From the NCBI GenBank assembly GCA_039704465.1, contig JASFAU010000009.1:248001-312000 (forward strand): 64,000 bases of DNA, in the 5' to 3' direction. Under the pieces are notes generated by a model. The model was not told where the DNA came from and ran no database searches. It worked only from the letters and a program-made list of their open reading frames with translations. Positions within the stretch are counted from its first letter, which is position 1; the number at the start of each line of letters is the position of its first letter. Of the stretch, positions 33,418 through 43,483 are shown in pieces. Position numbers and translations under genes: made by a program. This DNA comes from Plasmodiophora brassicae (taxonomy: Eukaryota > Endomyxa > Phytomyxea > Plasmodiophorida > Plasmodiophoridae).

Positions 33418-34072
33418 TTATGGAGGAAGTTGTCGGGCGACCATGGCCATTCGGAACTGGCGAACGGCAACGGTTCGAACGGGAGTCGCCTCGGTATCTG
33501 CATCGCCGAGTCGCATGTCTAGTTCGGTGCGATCATCGCATACCCATTGGCGATTAGATGTGGCGCTAGTGAGCGGGCGGGAGTCAGCATCAGATGCCAG
33601 CGATGCCAGGAGACGGTACGTGATCTTGGTGCCGGTAGGGGGCTGCAACATGGTGGCGCGCATCAGCATGACTCGTCGGAGTAAGTCGGATGCCTGTTCG
33701 CACAGCGTCCTTGTCGTTGCGGCGTCACTGACGTTGAATTGTCCAGTGAATCTAAGGTCATGCACCTCAAACGCCCGACCATCGCTGTACAATGCTATGG
33801 ATAACGTCTGAATATGGCCCGCGCTCAAGTATGATCCCAATGAGCCTATCTTTCCAAATACGGTATCAGGAGGAGTGCACACGAGCAGACAATAAGGTGG
33901 GTACCCAAGAGCGAATGTAGCCTCGAGCGGAGCGGCATGTCTTGGGGTTCAGACAGTGCACAGGCACGTTGTCCATGTGCCTCTCAACGACGAAACATTC
34001 CTGGGCGTATACGCCACGCTGATATAGCACCTCTTGGACACAGCACTCGAGGCAGTCGACGAGAACATCCAT
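33418..34072 (-). CDS. REV7: MAD2L2/Rev7-like HORMA-domain protein
   Basis: Two exons (complement of 33905-34072 and 33418-33849; intron 55 bp) give 199 residues. HORMA-domain features match Rev7. It opens with 'MDVLVDCLECCVQEVLYQRGVY', followed by 'ECFVVERHMDNVPVHCL'. The core strand is 'HIQTLSIALYSDGRAFEVHDLRF'. A C-terminal safety-belt region, rich in hydrophobic and charged alternation, ends before 'RQFRMAMVARQLPP'. Rev7 is the adaptor subunit of translesion polymerase zeta and of shieldin-like complexes. The start at 34070-34072 lacks the usual first ten residues, so an upstream mini-exon is likely. The gene is divergent from the RRM gene. Confidence 0.75.
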
Positions 34073-34338
34073 CCACCGCAATCTCCGCGCGCACGGCCGA
34101 ATACGGCCGCCCGCTGGCCACATGGCGCAATCGACGCCAGAGCCCGACCATGGTCGACTGAAACAATGGCCATGTCCAAGTGGGAGCGGGCTGATGACGA
34201 AGAAGAATATTGTGCCACGACTGGAGATTTTTTGTGCCGAAGATTGGCCACGACTCGTCCACGACAGGCTCGACAGGTCGTAACTCGTAAGTCCGTGACG
34301 ACTGTGGGCCATTTGGTGGTTCGTCGAATGCAGCGAAC
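34073..34338. promoter_or_regulatory. shared divergent promoter region, Rev7 and RRM gene
   Basis: A 266-bp interval between two head-to-head genes. No element can be named, and part of it may hold a first exon of the Rev7 gene. Confidence 0.3.
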
Positions 34339-35109
34339 ATGACGGCGGACGAGAACGCGATCGCAGCGGACGGTGGCAAGGCGGGGTCAATGACAATGTC
34401 AACGTCCACGGCCCATGCTGGACGACTGCGCGATATGCTGACAACGTTGGAGCATTCGCGGCTGGTGGATCTGCTTACGGATGTGGCCGTGACGCATCCG
34501 GACGTCCAGGACTATCTTCGCAGGTCGTTGCGGTCAGATTCATCCTTGAGACGACTGTTCGTTCGGGGCCTGTCCCGAGATTGTTCCAATGACGACCTGT
34601 ACAATGCGTTTGCCGTGTTCGGCCAGATCGATGAGGCCGTGGTCATGAAGGAGCGGGGGACGCAAGTTTGTAAAGGGTTCGGGTTCGTCACGTTCCAGGA
34701 TGCGGACGCTGCTGAGGCTGCTCTGGCTGTGCCCGAGAAACGGATCCGAGACCGGACTGCTACCGTCCACCTGGCCGCCTTGGGCAACCCTAATCGAAGA
34801 GGACCACCGCCGTCCGGCCCGCCATTGCGACATCGTAACCGACCAGTGGATCCGTACTCGGCCCCTGATTACGGCTATTCAGTTCCGTCCAGCCGTTTGA
34901 ACGACCCTGAACCGCCTCCTCAGAAACGGTACCGTGAAGACGCGTTCTACCCTGACCGTCGTTCCTATCCGTCAGCGACGGCCGACTATGCGCCCGCCGA
35001 TCTGTACTATGGGAATCCGTATGGCGGGTTTATCCAGAACCAGCAGCAGGGACGACACGTTAGCCCATATAGTCCCCCGGGTGCATACCCGCGTTATAAA
35101 CAGTGTTGA
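34339..35109 (+). CDS. RRM RNA-binding protein (UBA2/hnRNP-like)
   Basis: A single-exon 256-residue protein from an ATG. One RNA recognition motif is at residues about 73-150, with RNP2 'LFVRGL' and RNP1 'KGFGFVTF'. A helical N-terminal segment ('LVDLLTDVAVTHPDVQDYL') precedes it, as in plant UBA2- and hnRNP-A/D-like proteins. The C-terminal 100 residues are proline-, tyrosine- and glutamine-rich and probably disordered. A nuclear role in mRNA binding is likely. The target RNA is unknown. Confidence 0.85.
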   Translation: MTADENAIAADGGKAGSMTMSTSTAHAGRLRDMLTTLEHSRLVDLLTDVAVTHPDVQDYLRRSLRSDSSLRRLFVRGLSRDCSNDDLYNAFAVFGQIDEAVVMKERGTQVCKGFGFVTFQDADAAEAALAVPEKRIRDRTATVHLAALGNPNRRGPPPSGPPLRHRNRPVDPYSAPDYGYSVPSSRLNDPEPPPQKRYREDAFYPDRRSYPSATADYAPADLYYGNPYGGFIQNQQQGRHVSPYSPPGAYPRYKQC

Positions 35110-35398
35110 TAGATGCCCGCCGCGCGTCCTGTATCGTACCCCCCGGCGCCTGGCCCATGCGTGCGGTGTCATTCATGCGTCTTGTTGGAATACTGACCAA
35201 ACAATCGTTCATGTACGTGGCAACCTTGTCTGCGCCTTCCAATCGTCGAGCGGCCCTGGCCTGCTTCCTCAGTAACATTACCGTGAGGAGGCGGTTTATC
35301 CCTATCCACAGAGCACCAGCAGAATCGCCAGACCGTGTCGAGTGCGTACCCGGTTTACCCTGTGGGCCAAAGCAAGCACATAGAGCCATTTAGTTAAT

Positions 35399-35878
35399 TT
35401 AGAGTAGTGTACAGCAGGTCGCTGACGAGTCCAGGCGGCGCGGTGCTCGCACAGGGTCCAACAACATCGACGGTGCAATGGGTCGCGGTGCCTTCTTTGG
35501 AGTCTGGTTCGGTTTGCGCAGCAGCTTGCGCTTGCGAACCGTCGGCCGATTCCGGACTCGATTCCTTTCGCTACCCTCGTCTGCCGACGGCTCAGAATCA
35601 CTTTCGTGGCCGGAACTCTCCGATGCATAGCCGTTCGGAACCGATGACAGCTCGCCGTTCCTGGATATCGACGCTTCACCTTCCGCTCGATCTTCGCTGA
35701 GCCTTCGCATCAGGCGCTGCTCGGCGCGCTGTTTCATCCGCTCGCGGACCCCCTGATCGCGCACGCGCTTCTCCTCGGCGATCAGCCGCTGTCGCAGCAC
35801 ATTCGACCATGCCTGGAACTCGTAGAACGACTCCTCATCCGTGCTGGCCCGCAGCCTAGCCGACATTGCCGTCGCCAT
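35399..35878 (-). CDS. small basic/acidic protein with C-terminal CAAX box
   Basis: A single-exon 159-residue protein, not recognised. Residues 15-65 form a charged helix with 'FYEFQAWSNVLRQRLIAEEK', then a serine- and acid-rich stretch. A strongly basic segment (about residues 103-130, many R and K) leads to the C-terminus. The last residues are 'CCTLL', so the final four (C-T-L-L) fit a CAAX prenylation box, with leucine favouring geranylgeranylation. The adjacent cysteine is a possible palmitoylation site. A polybasic run plus CAAX predicts plasma-membrane attachment, as in Ras-type tails, but there is no GTPase domain. Function unknown; the ATG sits 320 bp from the divergent TmcB-like gene. 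Confidence 0.65.
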   Translation of the reverse strand: MATAMSARLRASTDEESFYEFQAWSNVLRQRLIAEEKRVRDQGVRERMKQRAEQRLMRRLSEDRAEGEASISRNGELSSVPNGYASESSGHESDSEPSADEGSERNRVRNRPTVRKRKLLRKPNQTPKKAPRPIAPSMLLDPVRAPRRLDSSATCCTLL

Positions 35879-36198
35879 GCTGCACTAACCATCAGATGCT
35901 GCACCGTCCCGCCCCGCCGTTACACAGCTCGGCACAGGTCCCGAGGCTGCGCTGCCTTGAACAGTGGCCGTCGTGCGCACAATTTCACCATTCGGCCTGA
36001 CAGCAAGACGACCTATAAACAAATTTCGTTGGTCATGTGGCGAACTATACCAAACGATTCTGTTTGTCATGTGGCGAATCATGCCGGCGCCTTGCCCTAA
36101 TATTCACTGGTCACGGACGATCGCGCGCGACGTCCATGAACGATCGGCTGCACTCTGCATGACAGTCCCTGACGGACCTGCAACCGGTCCCAGACACG
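35879..36198. promoter_or_regulatory. 320-bp divergent intergenic region
   Basis: Lies between the CAAX-protein start (minus) and the TmcB-like gene start (plus). No coding frame was supported. A 12-bp direct repeat related to 'catgtggcgaa' occurs twice near 36032 and 36068. Confidence 0.3.
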
Positions 36199-39100
36199 AT
36201 GGCGGCAACGAAAGCGCAATGGTCGGGACGGGGAACAGGAGGGGGAACAGGCAGCGATGCCCGAAATCGGACACAACACCATCAGGCATCGGCGACGTCG
36301 TACTCGGCGACGACGCAGGCCATTTTCCAGGCCATGCTCATGCAATCGCGAGCGGCGCGACCCAGTCCCACCCTTATCGCCATCGCGTTCGCCGTCGAAT
36401 TCGTCCAGGTGCGTCAGCGAGCAGGCTTACTACTCGCTGCTCTTATCCCCTCGTCCGATAGATGGCAGGCCTGATGTTGTCATCTGATCTACCGTGGTAC
36501 CCTCCGTTGGCGCACGCCGCATCACCGATTCTGCAGCCGTTCCTGCTGCAGACCCTCGTATTCGGGAGCCTGGCCACCACGATCACCATCTCGGCCATCT
36601 TCGTCGGGAACGTCACCGTTGTCGTTATCGTCACCCGTATGCGATTGCACCTGTCATGGGCCACCAAACTCCTGCGTGTTTGCTCGTCCCTGGTCACCAG
36701 TGTTCTCTTCATTCCGTTACTCGTCCCCCTGCTGCAGGTCTGTATCTCGATCACCACCTTTCTCGTATAGTGGCCGACCCTGGTCACAGGCTGTCGTATG
36801 CCCGACCTGCTTCCAGGGCGGCTCCCTTCAGAGCTCCATGGTCGCCCTGATCACGGTGATCGTTCTGTTGCTGGCCACCGCCCTTATGCTGGTAACCAAT
36901 TACGATGTCGCCCTGTCCACGTCACGTGACCCTCTGGCCCGACGTACGTCTCGTTTCGTTTCGCTTCTCATGCGCGTATTATTAATAAGTTACCGATGAT
37001 TCCAGCGCATTCTCGGTTCGAGCTGTTGTACGGCATCGTCTTTCGAACCGTGTTCGTCGCCGTCCTGCTGCAATCGTCATGGACGCCGAACGTCGTCCTT
37101 GCCCTGGTTGGCGTAGCGTCGGCTGGGACAGCGTTCGCGTATACCAGTTACATTCCGTTTTATAGGCAGGGGGAACGACAACAATGTCCAGTTGCCGTTG
37201 CTGACCATCGGTATGCCGCAGGACTGAATTCGTTGTCGCTCGGGCGGCTTTCCTGTGGATGGTGACCTGGGCGGCCATCTGCCTGCTGGTTACGAACGCC
37301 GAGGTATGCGTTCACGTTGACGGATCTTCCGTCTGGTGAGATGACGATGATCGTCTAGTCGACGACAGCAGGCCTCGGGCCAACGCTGGCGTTCATTGCG
37401 ACCTCACCTGTCGTCGTCGTCGTTACTTACGTGCTGGTGCATATGCGTCGGGCGCAGGTTCTGGCAACGCCTTTCGACAAGCTGAAGAACAGGTCGGAGG
37501 GGAACGACATTGTCAACGATCAGTCGCCAACGACGGCAGCCTAGTTTGGAGGTGGAGATGCGGGCTCGGTTCGCATTGCAGGATGCAAGCCGGGACGAGG
37601 CATCTAGTGCTCAGACGGCCGCCGTCCAAGAAGTCGGTGCATTGTTCGGCGACACTTGTGGAAAGTTCCACGACAGTCCGCTCTTCATCTGGTTCCAGGT
37701 CAGATCGAGTCGAATCCGTCCTTCTCGTCCTATCTCTTAGAGTTTCACCTCGTTAGGCGCTATTCACATTTGAGTTTGTCGGCAACCTGTATCAGGTCGG
37801 TCGGTCTGTGTTGGCATTAGGCGCACTCCAATGGGTTCCCGAATCACACAGGGTTACAACCTGCTGGAGAAGGCAGACGCGTTGGTGCCTCTGCTCGACG
37901 TCCAATTCCTGATATACAGGCAACGATCCCTGTCCATGGACACGCTGATGGCCGATGTCGGTCCCACCATTTGTCCCGGGCGATTCGCGTTGCCAATGTC
38001 TTTGTGACCATAGGCATGCACGCGGGAGATTGTCGCCTACGTGTTCGGTGAAATGCATGCCACGAATGCCATCGCATGCGATGACCGTGCTACAGACCTT
38101 CAGCTAGCGTACGAAGGCTTGTGATCAGCGAGTCCAGATCTGACCCGGTCATCAGGTTCTGGAGGGAGCTGTCAAAGCCCGACCCTGCGTTAGACGATAT
38201 CCAGCGCCATGCTTTGCACATTCGACGAGCGGCCATCAGCGCCCAGTCGCACTACGATAACGCCATCAAACTCAGACGTACTGACACGGTACGTCTGCGA
38301 ATGGCCCCTATGTTCCTCTTGTGAACGCGTTCACAGAACGTCATGCTTCGGTTCGTGTCCTTTCTGCGAGAGTTCGAACCGCATAATGAGGGCCGGGCGG
38401 CCGTCATCGAGAGTCGCGTTCACGACCTGCTTAAACAGGAACGGCACGCAGCGAAACCCAACGTCGCCACCACGCCCAGCACCCTGCGACAGGTACTAGG
38501 AAGGTTCAGTCGTCAACGGCGGTCCAATCCTCGTTATGGCAGACGCGGCATAGCGGTTTGAATACCGAAGGGGATCCTGCTGCAGGTGATTTCCAACATG
38601 GCAATGACGTCACTGTGGCAAGGTTCAAGGATGCTCTCGGGGCCGAGTCGAACGGCGTCGTCGTCGTGTCGATTGCAGATTCAACGTTTGGTAAGGTTGA
38701 TCAAGATTCCTCGCGATGGTCCTCTGCTCAACGACGCCATAGGTCGCATCCTGCAAGTCAACCACAGGCTCCAGACCATGTTCGGGCAGGCCGAGCGCGA
38801 TCTAGTTGGCTCTAATATCGGCATGCTCATCCCGCCGCCGTATGCTGACGTGCACGATGGTACACCAAACCGGTTGAGAAGGTTCAGTCCACTGACGGAT
38901 GCCTAGCTCTGATGAGAGGTAACCTACGAGCAGGGCGGCATGCCCTCTTGAATCATGGCGAGATCCGGATGCTTGCCCTGCATGCTAACGGGCACTTACT
39001 GCCTGTTAGCGTCATCTTGCGCGCCTTCTCACAGTTCGGATCGTCGCTCGCCGTCCTGGCCATTGTGACCGAACGTGCCGAGGGGGCACACCATTGGACT

Positions 39101-42100
39101 ATCGACTCGCGACGATCTTCGATAGCATCGTCGTTATCGTCCGCGAGGGAAACGGGGTCGCAATCCGCCCTGCTCATCGTCGGCAACGATAACGGGCGAG
39201 TCTACGCTGTCGGTGAAGGCATCGACACCATCTGGCAAGGGCGTACGCCCCAATCCAACGTCAGCGCCGTATTGTACCTACGGCCGCAATGCTGATTTCA
39301 GGTGTCAGATAACGGATCTCGTTCCGAACTATTTCACTGACCGCGACGCGTTACTGGCGCCCAACGGGTTCGTGGTGCCGCCCACGTCGATGCCATGGAC
39401 GAACTGACGACGTGCAGGATTGTTGCTTCGATGTCAGTTGGGAACCACCGGCAATGTCGTGTTCAGGTGGATAGAACCGTTGCCTATGGGCAGTCGCTGC
39501 ACGTCGATCATGTCACGTTAACAGTCGTCGACGACGCCGACCGGCAACAGGGAACCGCGGCAGCGCAATTGGGGCCCGATTACGCTGCCGACCAGGTGCT
39601 GGCCTCGCGGTACCTGGCTGAATTGCAGCGCCTCGATGAAGAACGGGCGGTATGTCCTTCACAGCACGTGTCCCCCCCCAAATACTCATTTGCGTCCAGG
39701 AGCACAACGATAGCGACCCGGGTGATGATAAGACGAGCGTCAGCAGTGAACAGCCTCTGGAAAACAGCGCGTCCCAACAAGAACCATCGTTGGAACCGTC
39801 TGCCAGCGACGAAGATGATGCCGTTCAGGGACGGGCCGCTGGACCGGCAACACCCACCGTTCAGGAGGCGGCCCTATCGGGGCCCTCCACCGCGAAGGAT
39901 TTGCCAGCACGCTCGTCGGCGGCGTCGGGCCTGTCTGACACATCCACTGCACGATGGCAGTACCTCAGCAACATTGACGCGATCTGGCGACGGGTACCTG
40001 GTGTCCGTTGGGCATCTCTTCGTGTCATTGGTAATCAGTGTTGGTGGACAGGAAGTCCTAGGCCGATCGCCGGCACCGATCAGACGCGTTCGTCGGGTTG
40101 TGATCGGGACCGCCATCGTCGTCATCCTTCTGTTCATCGTCCTGATCGCCTACGTCAACAGCACGCTGCTGACCGTGTTCGTCGCCCGTAACGTGTACGT
40201 CAGCCTGGCGGGTACCCGTCGTATCGCCATGGTCAGCATTGCTCGCGACGCCCACGCCCTGCAACTCATCCAGCAGGGCATCCTCCCGTAACGTCGTGCC
40301 ATTGCTGGTTGTCGAATCTCACCATCGTGGCAGAGCGGCAACCCTGTCGGCCACATTGCAGGACCTGGGCACGTACGCGACCATGTTGGTGAACGTGGAT
40401 TCAAATCTGGCCACTGATTCCTACAATGCCATGTCGCAGAACGGGTCAGAAACGGTGATGGTTTGAACGTACACACATGAATGGTATACGCTGGTGGTAG
40501 GGTCGTGTTCGGGACGGGCGTTGACGTCACCGACGTTGTCGACGTGTCGGTCGTCAACGTGTCGTACTCGCTGTTCGACATCGATCGGTTGGTGGTGGCG
40601 CGGTCGCGACGTGCCGTCCAGGTGGCGACGGTGGCGCTGTCCAATGTCACCTCCGACTTGGACGAGGTACCGTGTTGCTGCTACAGGTGCAGTGTGCCCC
40701 TACTTAACGTACGTACAGGTCCTGCGTACGTCGTTCGTCGGTAGCGTCCTGGATCGGATGGACGCCAGTGTTGTTGGGTTCGAGAGCGACGCCGCCAGTC
40801 AGGTCGCGTCGATGCAGACAGGTGCCCAGATCGCGGCCGTCACCATCACCATTGCCATCGCCTGCGTTTGCGTCATCACGCTACGCGACCCCATCGTCCA
40901 CGTCGAGACCATCCGTAACAAGGTCGCTGGCCAGTTCCTCAAGGTCGGCAACGCATCAACAGGAGCTGGCATTTGCATTCAAACGTGGTCGTACAGGTGC
41001 CAATGCAGATCGTTGGCAAGAAGTTGTCGAGAGCGTCGGCTCGAGCTGGGGGTACGGAGGCGATGCTGGAGAACGGGATCTCCGCTATGAAAGGTCGGGT
41101 TGCCGGGTCGGTTGGCAGGAAGCTGTTACTGACGGTCGTACTGGCACAGAGCGAACGTTCTCGCAGATGGAGCGGTTGACGCGGGCGGCGCGTCAGCGAC
41201 GGTACGCCCACCTGTGGCAGATGTGGGCGCGTCTGGCGCTGCCGTTCATCCTGATGGTCGTCTTCCTGATCGTCCTGTGGTACGCGGCGTACGCGAACAT
41301 CTCGGGCACCATGAAGCTGGCGCCACCGCAGGTCCAGGCGTCATCCGATCGGTACTGGCATGTGAACGGGTGCCGTTCGCGACTCATCCGGGCATGACCA
41401 GGTCCCTGGCCTGCTTAGAGATCGCGCTGCTCCTACGTGTGCTCGCCACACCGACCTCGACCTTCCTGCAGACGTCGCCGGGAGCCGTATGGCCTTCGAA
41501 ACTGGGTGTGGGGCGACCCTGACTGACTCATGACGGCGTAGGTGCGGGACAAGATCGACGAGTTCGCCCATCTGCATCGACAGCTGACGTATGGCAGTGC
41601 GATGCCGCAAATGCCAGGTACGGGCGATGTCGTCCGGCCTCTGAGGTCGACGTTCTAACAACCGTATCAGGCACCGTGTACGATACGTCGACGCTGCAAG
41701 ACGGGCTGCTGTATCAGTCGGCGTGTATCGACGCCACCGGACAGGCGCCGCATTGCCCATCGTTCGACAACGGTTTGTGGGCACGTTGCGCGCCAAGGCA
41801 CACCTCGACGTGACGGGGCTGCTCCAGGGGTCATGTCGTCCGGCCTGCACAGCGCCGTGCTCGAGTACGTCGACCTGGCGCAGGTGGCGCTGTCGGAGAT
41901 CGTCGCCACCTGCGCCGCCGTTGATTGCAGGCGCCGCGATGTCCAGACGTCGCTGCTGTCAATGCCAGACCTGGTCATGGTCGATACCCTGCAGCGATCG
42001 TACCTGTTCGACGCGTTACGCGTGTCAGAGGCCGACTTCTCCGACAGCCTGTCCTCTGCGTCCATGCAGCAATTCAGACGCCTGGTCCTGTTCCTGGTCG

Positions 42101-42323
42101 CCGGTACGCTTCTCTGCCGCTGTTCGTACCGTGGTCGCTGATAACGTCGGCCCCAGGGTTTGTCGCCGCCGTCACGCTCGCATACGTGAACGTGTTCCGC
42201 CCGGCGCTGGCGCAGCTCGAGCAACACGCATCGCAGACGCGCGCCCTGCTCGGCATGGTACCCGTGGACGCCGACCTGCCCACCTTGCAACTCCTCGTCA
42301 ACGACAATGTCGCCACGTTGTAA
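36199..42323 (+). CDS. large multi-pass membrane protein with PAS domains, TmcB-like
   Basis: About 20 exons; firm ones include 36199-36408, 36462-36737 and 36790-36943, then an exon from 37006. The N-terminal part has at least eight TM helices ('LIAIAFAVEFVQ', 'FELLYGIVFRTVFVAVLLQ', 'AAFLWMVTWAAICLLVTNAE', 'TSPVVVVVTYVLV'). Next comes a soluble helical region ('YNLLEKADALVPLLDVQFLIY', 'PVIRFWRELSKPDPALDDI'). Then a PAS domain ('GVVVVSIADSTFGRILQVN..LVGSNIGMLIPPPY') is followed by 'LALHANGHLLPVSVIL'. The C-terminal half alternates long soluble helices with TM helices near 40.1, 40.85, 41.25 and 42.15 kb. This order matches the 'tiny macrocysts' TmcB/TmcC family of PAS membrane sensors known from amoebae, ciliates and zoosporic fungi; ligand unknown. 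Junctions near 37.18 and 38.1 kb and between 39.3 and 39.7 kb were not resolved. Confidence 0.65.
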
Positions 42324-42476
42324 CGTCCATACATACCCCGCTCGGCGGGAGATGCACCGCGTGCTCGGCCGAGTTGAAGGCGGGGGCGCGTCCGCGCGAC
42401 AGTGCGCACCGCACACGGCGCCCCCGGAGAGAGTCAGCGACGCGTGTGACCGTGCCGGGGTCGTCCCCGAACCCTG

Positions 42477-43404
42477 ATGGCGCCGGACAAGTTTGCCATC
42501 GACAGGGCGTTCCTGTCGTCCCTGCACGACTTTTCGAACATGCTGCAGAGCCGCCTGCCCCGCCTGGAGGCGGCGTCGATGGCGGAGGAGTCGGAGATGA
42601 CGCCCGAGGAGAAACTTCAGACGTAGGCACGGGCGTAATTCGCTGGAGTTGGTCGTGACCCGGTATGCATAGCATTGGGCCATGCGTTCCGGAGTGGTCC
42701 CGGAACATTGAGAAGGTGCTATGGACCGGGTGTGAGATACAGGACCGCGTCAGGGAGCTGGCGCAGCAGATCAGTCAAGGTCGGCCGAACTGGGGGAATC
42801 GGTCACCGACATCTGTGGCGTAACCTCTGCACGTATAGACTACCGGGGGGAGAAGTTCATCGCTGTCGGGTTGCTCAACGGAGCGGTCATGTTCTGCGCC
42901 GACCTGCTGCGCTATGTCACGGTTCCGAATGAGCTCGACTTCATGGCGTTGTCGTCTTACCACGGCACACAAAGTTCGGGAACGGTGCGATGTGGACCCG
43001 GCTGCTGGCCATCGGCTTTCGTTTACGGTAGCGTTCCATGCAGGTAATGCTGAAGAAGGATCTGTCGATTGACCCGGAAGGACGCCACGTGTTGATCGTC
43101 GAGGATCTCATCGATACAGGCAACACGCTGCACTGGCTGAAGAAGCACTTCGAGCATAAGAAGGCCAAGTCGATCCGAATCGCATGCCTTCTCGATAAGG
43201 CGGTTAAGCGCGTCGTAAACGTCAAAGTCGACTACATTGGGTGGGAATGCCCCGATGAGTTCGTTGTTGGTTATGGGATGGACCTACACCGAGGTATGGA
43301 ACCCCGTGTTAACGAATTTCCCGTTCCGCCCGACTGATCGTACAATGGCAGAGTACCGGTGTCTTCCGTTCATAGGCGTTCTGAAGCCGGAGGCCTACAC
43401 GTAG
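42477..43404 (+). CDS. HPRT: hypoxanthine phosphoribosyltransferase, bacterial-type
   Basis: Five exons (42477-42622, 42673-42779, 42839-42984, 43044-43293, 43352-43404) make 233 residues. The enzyme salvages hypoxanthine and guanine with PRPP. Landmarks are 'EIQDRVRELAQQIS', 'FIAVGLLNGAVMFCADLLR', 'ELDFMALSSYHGTQSSGTV', the PRPP loop 'VLIVEDLIDTGNT', 'DEFVVGYGMDL' and the closing 'YRCLPFIGVLKPE'. This order and spacing is that of bacterial Hpt rather than of the human and yeast enzymes. A 60-residue N-terminal extension with a helical segment ('RAFLSSLHDFSNML') is unusual and may be a targeting or accessory region. It starts 150 bp after the TmcB-like gene. Confidence 0.88.
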
Positions 43405-43483
43405 GCTTAACTAGCTACAAGTCGTTTCGGATCCATTAATAACACCCCTGTTAACCATTGCAATATACATGCAGTGTATCCGC

